DNA of 64,000 nucleotides, from contig JACBWW010000028.1 in assembly GCA_020086605.1 (NCBI GenBank), positions 8,587,690-8,651,689 of the forward strand. Reading direction: 5' to 3'. Of this stretch, positions 28,401 through 43,400 are shown one piece after another (the stretch's first letter is position 1; every line of letters begins with the position of its first letter). The position numbers and the translations under genes are program-made. The notes beneath the pieces are model-generated. The model saw nothing but the letters and a program-made list of their open reading frames with translations, had not been told where the DNA came from and searched no databases. This stretch comes from Lanius collurio (Eukaryota; Chordata; Aves; Passeriformes; Laniidae).

Positions 28401-31400
28401 GTTAGAAGTACACTTAATTATGTTTCACTCAGGAGAGATGACTACACAACATAAGGCCAAGCTTTACTTTCCCCTTCCTTCCTACAAAAGATCTGCACAT
28501 CACACCTAGGATGCACATCTGTCTACGTGAAGAACACAAAGACACTTCAATCATCACAGTCAAGAGTAATTAAGCTCCAGCACAGGTTTCACCCACCTTT
28601 ACAGTTTCACTAGCCTCCCTGTGTAAGAAAGCTTCTTACTATCTTGCATTAGTAACTGCATTAGCAAGGTGAAAACAGGATATGAAAGAATCAAGAGAGT
28701 CAGTCCTGAATCACTGTCTTGTTAGCTGAAGGATTACCACTACATTCTTTAAATGTGTTCATCCAAAAAACAGGCTAGGGAATGCTACCTGGCTCTTACT
28801 AGGAAGCTGTGAAAACATGTACACAAGTAGGATCAAGTAAACTCCTAAGTTTTCCTTTGCAAGCCACTTTGACTCCTCCTCAGTCACCACCACCTGCTGA
28901 CAAAGGTATAAGAAGATGAAGAGCCTGGGGCATACAGTAAGACTTCTCTTTTTTTTGTTTGCTGTTACAATGAAGGACCTGTATAAAGAAAAAAAAATAA
29001 AAACAAACCACACAATACAAACAAGACTGTAGTTGGTGTACACTCTCCCCTACAATGGCATTCTGTAACAGCCACGCATTACAGCATTAGTGACTCCTCT
29101 CTTGCACCTAGCACTGCTGCTTTTCAGTCTTCAGAATAACTCATTCTGTGACCTATATTTATCCCAGCCTTTGAGGTTCCCAGAAGCATTCTCCAGCAGA
29201 GAAGAAAAAAAACCCAGCCACCCGTGCCTCCTCATTCAGAGGCACCAGAGAGACCCTTTAGAGGTCTCAAGCTTCTTTCCTGCAAGGCTGCAAGGGAGGT
29301 ATTGAGAAGACTTCTCATTTCACTCTAAGGATTATTCCTGTGCAGTTTTCTGCCACGTTTAATTACTGCTTTCAGCTACAATGGCTAATTGGCAATTAGC
29401 TCGGCATTGAAGAGGCCTTGTTTGTAGGGCAAGAATGAGTTAGACCATTAATACTGTTAGTGTTAAAAATGGTAGATAGTGCTAGAGGTTCTGACCCTAG
29501 AGATTAACCAAAAGTTTCCAAGAATAATAAAACCAAAGAGATGAGGATTTCATGGTGATTCAGAAGACTAACTTACACAGTTTCATAATAGCATCGCAAT
29601 GGTGTGATATAGCAGATTTATGTCCTACTATGAGTTGCAAAATAAAACAAGTATTAATAGACAGGTAGGTAGACATCAAAATCAGAAGTATAAAACTATT
29701 TTTTAATTAAAAAAAGAGACACTGTTGGGTAATACACTTGATCTAAATATGGTAAATATCTTGGTCGTGTTCCAGAGTTCTGCTTTAAAAAAGAAAGGAA
29801 CCCTTGAAATAAGGATTTCCAAGCACAGGAACATTATTAGGGTCCCACTACATAGAGACATTTCATACTGATGAAATAATTGAGTCTTAATTTAAGAGAG
29901 AAACAACATTAGCCAATTTTAGGCATTTGCCTGTGGAAAGCTGTATCTCATTTTGTGATTCCTATTCCTTCCGATCAAGTAATAGCTGAAGGCTAAGCTC
30001 CTCCAAGTAAAAAAAACTTTCCTGCAATACCTCTTAGTATTTTTAGTAGTTAAGATACAGTGTTTCCTGCAAGATTAAAACTCTTAGAGTATAAATGATT
30101 GAGAGAACTGTGTTAAAAGTGCAGCAAGAGATAGCGACTATTTCAGAGAAATCCCACTTTCTCCTATGCAGTCCGAAAGTGAAACTTTGAAGTGGACATT
30201 TGGAAAAAAATTATCTGTGGCCTGTAAAGGTTCCTTATCTCCAAGGAAAATATTTGCTCCAGTACATACTGCCATCTAAGGGGGCCAGAGGAATGTTAAT
30301 CTTTCTGGACAAGTGTATCAAGTATGTTACTAGCAAAGTTAGTGAACACTTTTTGCCTTAGGTAACTGCAAGAGCCCAAAGCAGACGTCACCATCACCTA
30401 GGAGCTCATTATCATGAGAATGATTCAGTTAAGGGAAAATAATATTTCAGCTGTGAATGTGGTGGACTTTTCACATCACTTTTCATTTTAATATAAGCAG
30501 ATTATATTCATGACTGAACCACAACAGGTGCTGAAAAAAATCTCCAGCCACTTTTGGTAGGCAGCAGCATTCTTAGGCTACTTAATTTTATTATCAGCTG
30601 CACAGCTACACAAACCAGCAACTGCATGAAAACTAGTTTACAGCTGAGGATCAAGACTTTTAGTAAAGTGGGTAATAGAAGAAATGTAGTAAACACTTCC
30701 AGCAACAAGCTTAAAGCACTTCAGAAAAGGACAGACACAAAAAGTGAGATGATTAACAGTGAACCAGCAACAAGGCACATTCTCCTCCAGGGAACTCAAA
30801 CCAAATGAGTGTCAGACTATTTAAATGAACAAATTTTGAAGTCAATGAAACTGGCCTTACAAGTTTACAGACAGTTCTATTTAGGAATCAGAGACAAAAA
30901 AAAGCTGACATGTTAAAAGCTTTTTCTGCAATTTCTGACACTGAAGTAACAATTCTGCTAAGAGAAGTCTCATCTCCAACACATTCACAATGTAGCAAAA
31001 GATACTAAGTTCTTGTCCTTAAGATAGGAAAACACAGTGTAATATGTGAATATCCAGAACAAGCCCTGAAGTTATTCCACAAAGAAGGAAGCACTAGGAA
31101 AGAGAATATTGCTTTGTACCTTTGTTGTAACCCTGTATGTGATATATGTCTCCATTGTGCACACGTGTTTTTTGGGATCATCAACAGTAACAAAGAGGTC
31201 TCTGGTTTCCACATCCAAGTCATCATCCAGCTGCAGTCTGTTGAGGAGAGATGAGGAGGAGGCTGGGCTAGAAGTGTCCACAGGTGTGCCATTGGGCAGA
31301 CTGAGATCCTGTATTGGAGAGGGGAAAAAAAAAAGTTTTTAATAAGCTTAACACAGTTAAGGCAAAGCACAGTATTTTCAAAGATACCAGAGACAAGCTT

Positions 31401-34400
31401 CTCTGATATATTACAAGAGTTGTTTGTTTCAGCAGCTCCATGGATCGCCATCTTCAGGACACCTGAGCAACACTCTGAAATCTTTGAGCATTAAGCTGAG
31501 GAGAAAGCACATTACCACTATACCTCCTCTAAGTCCAGCACAACCTGCTTTCTGTTCATAAGGAAGTAGAGCATTGCTAAACCCACAGTTCCTGCTGAGA
31601 CTGAGCCAGCCTAGACTGAAAACAAATCAGCTAGGCAAATCAAGAGACCTACTCATAAGAGAGGTTTCAGGCAAAGTGGCAACAGTTCAGCTGTCTGGAA
31701 TGCAGTCAGCTTTCACCTGTGGAGACTCCTATGATGGATGAAGGAGCACCTCATCAGAGGCCTCCCATCCAGTCCATTAACCTCCACATATGCTGACAGC
31801 AGTCAGAGCCTGAAGTGTCATCACTGCACGACAGAACAGTCACAGATCATACTCTCCCACACCATGTATAGGCACATCTCCCTGTTGGGAGTCCTAAAGC
31901 AGATGAAAACACTACCTTTTTCTTGGAAAGATCCTCATTCCCATTCTCCCAAGTCTAAGAGTGCCTAAGCAAGACAGAGGCTAAAAGATCCAGCAAGGGG
32001 CTATTTTAGGAAGAAAAACAGAAAGGTTTAAGAAGTCTGCAATTCCTTGAAACTGATTTGGCAACATGGGAAAAAAACTACACGGAACAACTTTATAGCT
32101 AACTTGGTACATCCACACACCTTCAAATCTCACACTACAGTACAAGCCAACTACTCTGTAACAGTGGTTATTGCACTTGCATAAATATCACAGCACCTTA
32201 ACATGTTCTTTGCTCTGTTTTTGTAGCAAAGGGAGCTGACTGTGTGTGACAAGTTGTACAACACATGGGAACATCTGACAACAGTATTAGAAAGTCCTAA
32301 GGATCCATGGCTTTTTTTCAGAGAAGTGAGGAGGTTTTTTGTTTGCATTATTTTAATAGTAGCACAGGGATAGACTTATCCACAGAGTGATTTCCCTTGT
32401 TGCTAAACAGAGAAACACCACTACAGCTAAACACCACATTAACTGAAAGTGTTTTAGTTACACAATTACTTCTTAGACCAAATTTCACACAATCTGTAAG
32501 TGGCTGTACAAAATATATCATCTTAGGAAAGTAATCATGTATGGGTGAGACTGTCTCAGTTTCCTCTGAGAAAAAAAGTTGCTCCTTCAGCCAAAGGTTC
32601 AGAATCACAGGCAAGAGCTTTGAGGCAAAGTTACTTACAAAGGCCTGCCTTTGATAATGGCTAAAAAGACAGCTAAATTCCTACCAGTCATTGTCACAAA
32701 CCCACCATGGGAGGATTGGGATTTCATTGAGACCACCTGTGTGTTGCAGTACTGCAGAACTGTGGCTCTTTAACTAGAGGGCTGCTTTATGAAGTAGAGA
32801 AAATAATTGTTTAGCCTAGACATTTTGGGAAAGGGGTGATCTAAACTATTCTTTACTAACAGACAGGTTAGATACATTCTCTCAGCTAATGTACAGAAGA
32901 ACCTGCCAACAAACAGATGAGAGGTTTCAGACTTCACTGGCACGTGAGCAAGACCGAAGGCAGGCATCCAAATGCTCTCAAGAGGGCAAAAGAGCAGGAT
33001 GAGCATGCCATAGCTTACCAGCTCAGACATGAGTAAACACCTTAAACTACACAAGCATCTGGCTTGGACTCAGCATAGGAGGAACATGTGTAACAAGAGG
33101 AAGCAATGTCACCATAGATGAGTAGATAGGAAGTTCTGTTGAAATTACACAAACAGAATAAGGAGTAGACAGGATATGGTTAACAACAGGAGATGGCTTC
33201 AGAAAATCTGCAGTTCAGCTAGACAAGAGAATTTGGCTGAGTAGAGTAAAAAAGCAAAGCAAACCTTAGGATACCACAGTAGCTGGAGAAAAATCTGTTT
33301 CTGTTTCCAAAAGGAAAAGACAGCTCATCATTGCCCATGTGCAATAAGCATTAACGTACAAGTCGTGCCAGAACTGCAGCCAGTTGAATTCTAAGCTTCC
33401 AGTATGACAATTAACTTGCAGAAACAGCTTAAGCCTGGTTCCACAGGAGATCTCAAAAGCTCATACGAAAACTCTTCCAAAAGAGAGCTTAAAGAATACA
33501 ATGGAATCTGCTTAAATATGAGAATCTAGAGAAAGAACCAAAGATGGAACTTGCAGCCAGTTGCATGAAGTCAGCACTTTCCTCACCAGTTCTGCCGGGA
33601 GGTAGCAAAAACATAAGAGTATACTTTGCACATTTTAAGCAGGGCAGAAGTCTGTGAAAGCTTGAACCCACTTCATTGTACTTGAGTGTGTTCTTGCAGT
33701 CATGGGTCCTGTGGAATGTCTTGGGTGTTAAAGGCTGTGACAGCTCTATCTTGGATGAAACACTTGGGACTCAAGTGTCTCAAATGAAGTTTCTGTACCA
33801 GCAGTGGTTCAGACCAAGAGAGCAGCTGTGGTGGTGGGGAAAGGACAGATGATATGTTACTGTGCTATACTGCCTCATCTGCAGGATCATCCCTCCCTTG
33901 GCAGCCACAGCTGGCATCATATCCTGCTACTTGGCTAATTTTCAGTAGATGAAAACCAAGTTAGCTTCCAACTATTTCTCCTATTGAATGGGTGGAACCT
34001 CCTAGCTAAGTGCACTAGAAATGATGCTTATGGCTGCTGAACCCTCATTTAACAGTAGGCAGGATCAGTTTTGCTGAAATCTTACACTATTGCTAGAAAG
34101 AAGCAGGCTTTGAAGTGTGACAGAATTCCCAGCAAGATATCTCAGGTTGTAATCCTACCAGCAGAGTACCTTCCTGTCATGTCAATCACCCTGCCTTTCT
34201 TCCATGGGACTGGAAGGACTTTTTTTTTTTTGCTGTTGTGGAAATGAGACTGCACCATTTGTGTAGGTCTGCTTTTATCCCAGAAAGCGGAGTATGTTCT
34301 GCAGAGCCTAGTGGGAAAGGAGATAGGCAGCCATCTGTGTTTCTACCTTCCACCTTTTTCTATCTACCCACAAGCATCTGAAATACTGGCTAGTATTATC

Positions 34401-37400
34401 TGGTTTATATAAACTGGCAAGCTGTGTCTGACTTCAGTGCCAGTGGCTCATGCATCAGCTTAACCTTTAGTGCGCCAAGTAGCTGCCCATCCATGTTTTA
34501 AGTACCTCTCTGCACTATTAGAGACCAGCACAGTCCAAGTCACAGCAGGAACCTACTGCTTACAAAGCTTTTGGTCACAGTACCTGCTATTCACAGTGGT
34601 CAATCTGCAATAAAGCTGAGCAGTCCCACAGCAGAGAGGAGGGGAGGCTGCTTCTGGTAGCCAGGCAAGGTGGCATGGAGGACATGTTTTGTCAGGACAT
34701 TCTTCACTTCTAGAGAGCATCTACAAAGATTTTCCCAAGTTTTGAAGCTTTTTCTAAAGTAAAGAGCAAAGACCCTTAGTCTCTGTCCCTCACTGCTTCA
34801 GGGCAGTCTCATAGTTCTGTTAACTGTTGAAGTAGGTCAGGTGAAGGTGTAGCCAAGGCCTGGATCACAACCTGAAGTAGATACAGTGTGATATGCAGAC
34901 TCCCAGGCTCATGAGCTACCAGGCAAATACTAGGCTCTTGTGTACAGTTGTACAACTGCCACAACGGCAGGCCCTTCGTGCATTCTTACAAATTTTCTAG
35001 AATTCCCCAAGACAACTGATTTTATGGATACATAAGTCAGATTATTTTAGCAGCACATGTTTGGTATCCTACAGCACCAGGCAAGTAGGAACTAACTGCC
35101 TGTGTTGGAAATGTACCCAGCCAACTATGCAGGCTGCTATCTGGTAAGGGCTGCTTCACATTAGTTTGTTGTCTCATGCTGTCCAAACACCTTGACCAGA
35201 CAGCCTGCCCAGAAACAGATATTAAATCTATCAAGAAGTTTACTTCATCCAAATATAAAATTCAACTGAATTTTTTAGACTCGAAGTCTGCATGTGAGAT
35301 CCAAAATGAGTTAGGAAGTTTTCAACTGTTGTCATCTTCTCCCAGGAGATTTTCCACGACTCCATTTTACAGAGCAGTTTGGATCCACATAAAGTAAAAA
35401 CTTCAGGAGCTTGGTATTCAGTCTTCTGGATGGCAGCCTCTCCCCATGGACTAGCATGCCAGAAAAAGCATCCAGGACTCAACCCTTGAATGCTAAAAAA
35501 TGTCTAAAATTCTGTTGGCATTGTTTTAATGTGAAGTGAGGACCATGGATTATTCTGTCAAGTTACAGGCAGCTAGGCAATATTACAGTTTCCACAAACT
35601 AAGTACTAGTTTTCACCTATCCTGCCTGAGCAAGTGTACAGCTTAACCAGATGCTCTCTAAGCAGCAGTCCATGAAGAAGCAGAAGGCCTGGGTCAGCCA
35701 GGTCTTCCAAGCACGCATGAACTCACCTCTGGAAAGGGTTAGCCTGAACCCAAGTGATGCTGTGTGCCCATTGCCACAATTCAACAAGTATTGTGTGACA
35801 ATAAGAGACATTCAGAAATGTTGCTGTTTATAGGCAAAAGGTGCACTTACCTACCTAACTTACGGACCATAAAGCCCAGCCTGTACTGCTCCTAGAACCT
35901 CATGGCTTCACTTCCGAAATACAGAGTGCTGTATATTTTTCTCCTTCTAAAAGGTGTTCCATTGCTCTTTGCCATTCATTTCCCAGAGACACAATGACAG
36001 ACAGAGTCATGTTAAGCAGACAACAATTCCACACAACAATTGCAGCTGGTTTTTGGAACACTCTTATCTCCATACCTTCAGTACATGACAGTAAGTCACA
36101 GAAGAATGGCAGCCAGTGACTGGAAGACTGAAATGGTTTAGACATAAACATTCCTAAGGGTACTCTAAAAGCTTACATGAACTTGGCTTTCACAGACCTG
36201 TTCATAGCACTCCTGATCCCATCCCAGCAAGTTTTGAATACAGGTATTTTCTGTACAGGTCAGCTCCATGTAGAAAGCACCTCTTCATCCTCCAGTACAC
36301 CTAGATTAGCTCATCTGTGCACAGTATTCTATTAGAAGACCCCACTAAGCATCTGTTCAGTGAAATTTCAGTCTACACAAGACTATTATCCAATTCTAGC
36401 TAGAGAACAAGGAAGAAAATGCATTTACTTCCCCTTTATGTATGTTCAGTTTCATTCTCTATCAGGCAGCAGCATCAGACTTTATTAGAAGTCACTTCTG
36501 TGTCTTCACATGTCAGAGGCAGTACATACCCCAGCCTCTTGCACTTGCTTTCGAGCAGTTAATTTAAGACACCAATATGGGGATAGGGAGTGCAGAGAAG
36601 GGAGAATGCTGTGGACACAGAAGGGATGGAAAGAACAAGATGCTCATGCTCAACTACATTTAAAAAAAAATAAAAGATCCCCACAGTTAAATGTCAAAAA
36701 CCCTATTCATTTCCAGGAAGAATTACAATGCTCTTACACAGATGCATAAATAAGACAGTGCTAAGTTGTTGTTTGACAAGAACTGAAGAACTGTGATAAT
36801 CAACTCCTAGCCTAGTCCTAACCTCCTGGGAAAGGGTAAGTGGTTCTATGTGCCAGCTCCTGATATCCTTCTCCAGTAATAAGAAGGATGGTATAATTTA
36901 TGTGGATATACTTAAAAGGAACAAGATGATACTTTCCAAAGAGGTCAGTAGTTTCCATCATAATAATCATCTAAAATCAGACTGTAAGAGGACATTTTAA
37001 GAGCAATACAGAGTAAGTACAAATCAGAAGGAACTCCTCTTGCTCTTACTTTAAAATGTGTCAATAGACGAGGAATGATGCTGGGTTTCTAAAGGCCACA
37101 AGCCCAAATTTTCACTTCTTAGCCATGAAGGGATTATGAACAGTATCTGTGGGCTCTGCAGGAAGCCCCCAGTCTAACAAGGCCATACCTTATCTCTAAG
37201 GTTTCAGAAATACAACTGGTGTTTTGCCCATCTAACCAAAAATCCACTAGATAACACTAGATCAATTTGCTCTCAGACTATTTTAAATAGGCATCCAAGT
37301 ACAACATGCTGCCAAGCCACAAGTCTGGTAACTTTGCTCTGGTGTTCATTTGAATTAATATTTCTGCTCTGTAGGTCAGAGTTGCCTAGAGACATGCTCC

Positions 37401-40400
37401 CCAGCATCCCTGAAAAAAATAAGAATTTAAGATGCAATACCTAATCACAATGGCCTGCAGCCTGGTACCACTCAAGGCCTGGGAGCATTCCTGCACTGGT
37501 CCAAGTATCATACTGGGAACAGCGCTTCTTTGCATTTCAGCTGGACATTGAAACAAGCTTCATAGAGGCACCACATGGTTGACTCAAGCATTTTCCAAGC
37601 CTTCTCATGTAGGTCACGGGATTCGCACCTCGTTTCTGAGATTAACAGCCAAGTTGCATAGGATGGATTATTTTACTTTGTTGTTTGTTTTCCCATAAGT
37701 CATCTAAGCTAAACTAAACAGAACAAGAATGTGGTCACAGAAACATTCTGGCAAACAGCATTTTCAGCAAGAGCTATAAGTTATCTCCTACCTCTGCTGC
37801 TAAAGTCTTTAAGGACTCTGCTACAATACAGCTTAGTTTCAGCATTTCTGTGCACCATGGCAAAGGCAAGTGTCACAAGAAGGTGTGAAGTACATCTGAC
37901 TATCTGTTCATACAGTCTGGCTGCAAGTCTGTCTTCTCACAGTCCATAATAGGCTGGCCTCTTTCCCTCGTCTGGAAAGGGAACTGTGCAACACCACTCT
38001 AAACCTAAATATGGTTCAGGTTAAACTCTGAAAATGATGAATGTGAGCGGCATCTCATAGATGTTTTATGACAGCTAAGAGAAGACTTTCAATATTAGTA
38101 ATAAGCCATGTTACTGTGCTGTTTTGCGCATGAAAGGCCAAATGCCTTTGAAGGCCAGGCACTTGGAAGATGAAATGGGCTATTATTTGCAGCAGACATT
38201 AATTAGACAAAATGTAAAGGTATACGACGCGCTTTTGACTTATTAACTGCCACGAAGCTGACATGTACACCCCCATATCCTTTGAATAGGAAAGAAAGTG
38301 CAAGGAGTAACTGCAGCATTGCCATAGCTTCCTTAATGTGGTAAATGTCAAGAGATATTTTAACACATCCACAGGATGAGCTATTCTCTCGAAATAAAAA
38401 GTTCCAGACACAAGGTTATCTGTTTTCAGAGCACTTGAATCCTTGCAGAAAGCTTCATCTACCTTCCTAAGCAAGATTCCAGGCTGGCAACTGTCCAGCA
38501 TAATTAGTTAAGTTTAAGCTACAGAAAGTAGTACAAAAGTGCTTATGACCTGATGGAAAGCAAGAGAGTTTAAGATTTCAGCAGACTTGGCTGTTCCTTT
38601 AGAAGAGCCATAGGTTCTTTCCACAGTTCTCAGCAGAAGGCACCAATTCCAATCTATCTTTAGTGCTCAAAGGCCTCCACAAATGGCAGAAGCTACATGT
38701 CCTTAGAAACATTTAGAAAATAATGGAATTTATGAATCTCCTCTAGCTCTGTTAAGTTCCATGTCTATGTGCAAGGATTTTGTTTCAGTAGTATTGTTTG
38801 TTATATGGATTTGGCAGCTGTGTGGACAGAAACACCACAAGCCATTTTAACATGTTAAAGAGCACCTTGTTAACAAACAAGCCTAACACACCCAGTGTTT
38901 TTTTTAAAGCTTCATTTTCAGAAGCTGAGCTCTGACTCTAAATAACAAAGCAGTAGCCAGGATTTCAGACCATGAGCAGGAAAACTTGAGTCCTGCTTAT
39001 GACTAGGAATCATTCCCAATCCAAGAAACCAGATTTATATTTGATTACAGATGAAACAGCTTATTAAGCTTGTCAAAACTAAACTGCCTTCTCCTAAAAA
39101 CATACAGTTTTGTGTTAAAGCTCTGCAGACACACCATACAGAAGTTTGGGTTCTTTCTGCTCACTCTTTAGAAGTGGTTTTAGCTACATCTGTTATCTAG
39201 GTACTCAGCATCACCACACTGTTAATTTGGCTTTTGAGAGCAAATAGTAACATGCTCAGATTTTTAAAGTGAACAGATGCAAAGGACTAGGAAGAAACAC
39301 AAAAGAAATAGGAGACAAAGCCATAAGAGGGCTGGAAAGCACTGTAGTATCCTGGCGAATATTTAATTTAATAGAATGTGCATACACTACGATGTGAGTT
39401 CCCTCATGCTCTCTGTTTCAGATGAGTTGCATTAGCTTTCCTGATGCAGACCAGTGAAGATTTCATGAGAACAAGTCAGACTGACAAGGTATCACCGCGT
39501 AAGTAAAGGAGGTAAAGATACAAAAGAGGGGAGTATTCATGTTTACATCTCATGCCCTGGAAGAGTTGGAGGAGTGTAACATTGGAGAAGCCCTTAGAGC
39601 TAGTTTATGCAGATGCAATTTAAGCAATATCCTTCTATCACATTCGCTGATATACAAGACATTTTCCAGTAGAAAGGCAATTGCTCTCAAAGGTACAAAA
39701 TAAATGAAGTGCTCATCTGTTGGAAGACAAAAACAAACAATCCTAAACCAAAACCCACACAGCATGACCGCTTCAGTCCCTGCTTTGAGGAGAAAAAATG
39801 AGGAAAAGCAGTCACACAGTATTTCCTCTCAGTAAGAAAACTACCTATAGCGACTGATGGACTTGAGATCTACAGACTATTCTATCTAGAGGAATACCTT
39901 TTGGTTAATGGTCTAAGCTTATCACAGCCACAAAGGTATATAAGAGTTATTTAGCACACATGGCTTCAAGTGAAGTATACTGATCCAGGAGCAGGCTAGT
40001 CAGCACACTGGAAGTCAGCATACAAATTGTGAAGAGGTCAAGATAATCACTGGCAACAAATGGCATTGATTAAAAATTTCCACAGATTTTCTGGGCTACA
40101 ATCCAAAACCCACAACTTCATCTTGTCAGTATTGAAGATTTTCCCTTAATTTGCCTTATACTAGCTTCTAAAAAGCTACAGCAGAGGAAACAGTTCCACA
40201 CAGAAAATCATGGGTTTGAGTATTGTCAGAGTAGTCTATCACTTGGCATTCCCAGATGCCAGTGCTTTCGCCACAGAGTTAGCTAGGGGAGGACACTCCC
40301 CTGTCCCTGAGCAACACCTGTCTGTAATGCCCTCCTTTTCAAGGAACGCACAGCATCATTCAAGCTGACTGGGAAAGTGAGGCAAACTACACAGGAAAAC

Positions 40401-43400
40401 TTTATGGCAGGGGAGTTTTATCAGACTTAAATTAAGCGTGACGTCAGAGCACAGACTGATAATCATGACAAAAGCATGTCCTTCACTGCTGTAAGCCTTC
40501 CATCACTAATAACAGTATAGACCACTACACTAGTAATACTACTGATCACTCCAAGACAAGTTGTCACTCTCACAGCAGGGTCTGCTCCCCATAATTTGAG
40601 GCATAATCTAGAAGCAAGTTTACATTTTACATTTTCCACAACTTCCTGCAAACCAGAGTACTACGCATTTTTTCCATGTCTTTGCTCCCACACACTTGAA
40701 TAGTGCTGTCTTCAACCAAGATTCCCAAAACAACAAAGCAGAAGTCCATCTTTACGGGTTATAGACACCACCACTTTCACTTCCACTCCCACAGTAGCAT
40801 CTTATCTACTGTTTATACCTTCATAGAAGCAGCAGTGTAGAAGCTCTAAATGTGGCTGTAAGACAGTAATGCTCTCTAAGAGGATTTCTGCTTTGAGGAC
40901 CACTCTGACTACAGCTCTTGGCTAAACTCTTTCCTTGCCTGTTGCATAAAGTTTAGATTATTGTCTTTATTTTTAGAACCATTTCAGTTAGTTCCACTAA
41001 CCATATCCCCTAAGTGCTCAGATAGATACCTCATGATTTCAGTGAAATACCTGGTGAAGAATCAAAAGTTTTGGTACTGTAAGACATCTGAAGGTGATAT
41101 CTCTTTCGACCCTTTGATCCACCCAATTCAGAATGCAGAATTTTTCCCATAAATTCATCTGTCAAAAAACAGAATCACAGAATGGGTAAGGTTGGAAGGG
41201 ATCACATTGGGTCATCTGGCCAATCTCCCTGCTCCAGCAGGGTTAACCTAGAGCATGTTGCACAGGATTGCATCCAGACAGTTCTTGAATATCTCTAGTG
41301 AGGAGGACTCCACAACCTCTCTGAGCAACTTGTCCAATACTCCATCTCTTGCACAGTAAAGTTCTTCCTCATATTCAGCTGAAACTTCTTGTGCATCTGT
41401 TTGCCCACTGATCTTTGCCCTATTGCTTGGCACCACTGGGAGGAGCCTGGTCCATCCTCTTGACACCCTCTCTCATAGACATTGATGAGATCCTTTCTGT
41501 TGTCTCTTCTCAAGGCTGAAAAGCCCCAGCTCCTTCAGCCTTTCATCATAAGAAAGATGCCGCAGTCCCTTAATATTCTTTGTTGCCTTCTGCTGGACCT
41601 GCTCCAGGAGCTCCATGCCTTTCTTTACTGAGGAGCCCAGAACTGGACACAGCATCTCCAGGTGAGGCCTCACCGGGGCTGAGCAGAGGGACAGGATCAC
41701 CTCCCTCGCCCTGCTGGCGATGTTCCTCTTAACGCAGCCCAGGATGTCACTGGCCTTCTTGGCCACCAGGGCACACTGCTGGCTCATGGAGAGCTTGTTG
41801 TCCACCAGCACCCCCAGCTCCTTCACAGAGCTGCTTTCCAGCAGGTCAGCCCCAGCCTGTGCTGCTGCCTGGGGTTGTTCCTCCCCAGGTGCAGGGCCCT
41901 GCATTTGCCTTTGCTGAGTTTCAGAAGGTTCCTCTGCCCATCTCTCCAGCCTCTCAAGGTCCTTCTGAAGGGCTGCACGGTACCCTGGGGTATGGGCCAC
42001 TCCTCCCAGCTTTGTGTTGTCAGTGACATTGCTGAGGAGGCCTCTGCCCCTTCATCCAAGTCATTGATGGATAAGTTAAACCAGACCAGGCACAGCGCTG
42101 AACCCTGGGAGGTATCACTAGGAACAGGCCTCCAAGTAGACCCCTGCCTCTGGGATCTGCTGTTCAGCCAGTTCTCAATCCACCTCCCTGTCCACTCACC
42201 CAGTCCACTCTTCCTGAGTTTGCCTATGAGGATGTTGTAAGAGACAGAGCTGGAAGCCTTGCTGAAGAAAACATCCACTGCCCTCCACTCATCTATCGAG
42301 GTAGCTGTTTCTTCACAGCGGGCAGTCAGGTTGGTCAAGAAGGATTTACCTTTAGTGAATCCATGTTGACTACTCCTAATCACCTTCTTGTCCTCCCTGT
42401 GGATAAAGATGCCTCAGAATTAGTTGTTCCATCATCCTTCTTAGAGATTGAGGTGAAATCAAGTAGTCAGTAGTTCCCTCTGGGTCTCCCTTCTCACCCC
42501 TTCTGAAGGCCATTTATGCTGGACTGGCTCTGGAAAATGCTAACTCGTTAAAATAATTGCAGATTACTAATTTTTTTTTTCCATCTTCAGTTGGTAATTG
42601 CAATATTGCTAGTAGCTACCTTGCTGTCAGTTATTCCCTTCAGTAACTGGAAAGAAACTGCTCCCCTTAGTTTTTCAATAATTCACTAAGAGTAACTTTA
42701 CACAGATTTTACTTCATAGTTATAGATGCCACAGAGTTCAGACCTTTCTTCCCCATTACATCCTAGTGATGGGAGCAGTTTTCCCCAGCCACAAGAACTT
42801 GGAAATCTCAGCTGCGCTGGCACCCAGGCTCAGGCAGTCAACTCAGTCACAGCTTAAGGAGTCAGTACAGCTCAGCATTTAAGATCTTGATCAAGGTCCA
42901 CAGAGAACAAGTCTCAGTAAAGTTATTTCTGAGAAATACACAAGACAAAATGCCATTTTTAATCGACTTATAAATCTTCTGCAGACTAAAAGCACATACA
43001 AGTTACAATCTCAAAGATGCAGTTCAGTCGTGGCAAGTAGATTTTCTTGTAGCAGCACTAAGTCCCACTGCACCAAAAGAGCTCCCTGCCTTGTCTCCTG
43101 ACTTCCTTTTCAGAGACCAGTCTCAACTCAGAGCAGGAGCAGACTGGCTCATGTGACAGCCACACCATCTGTTTAAGATACCACGAGAATACACCACAAT
43201 GCTAGAAGACACCAGAACAACAGTTTGCACATTAATCTAGGAACCAAGGTCTCCCTTAGTTGTGTGATGAGTATGTCAATAGCAAACCTTTGTTCTTCTA
43301 TTCTCTGCTCCTCCCACCATCAGTTACAGGGACATGCTGCATGAGGCACTGATAGTAGTAGGAGGAGGTGCCCACACAACTGTGTCAAGAGAACTTCTTA

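Noticed and set aside
41473..42383. 175- and 186-residue minus-strand ORFs as a host gene
   Set aside because: They are the C-terminal part of a CR1 reverse transcriptase ORF, interrupted by a frame change.
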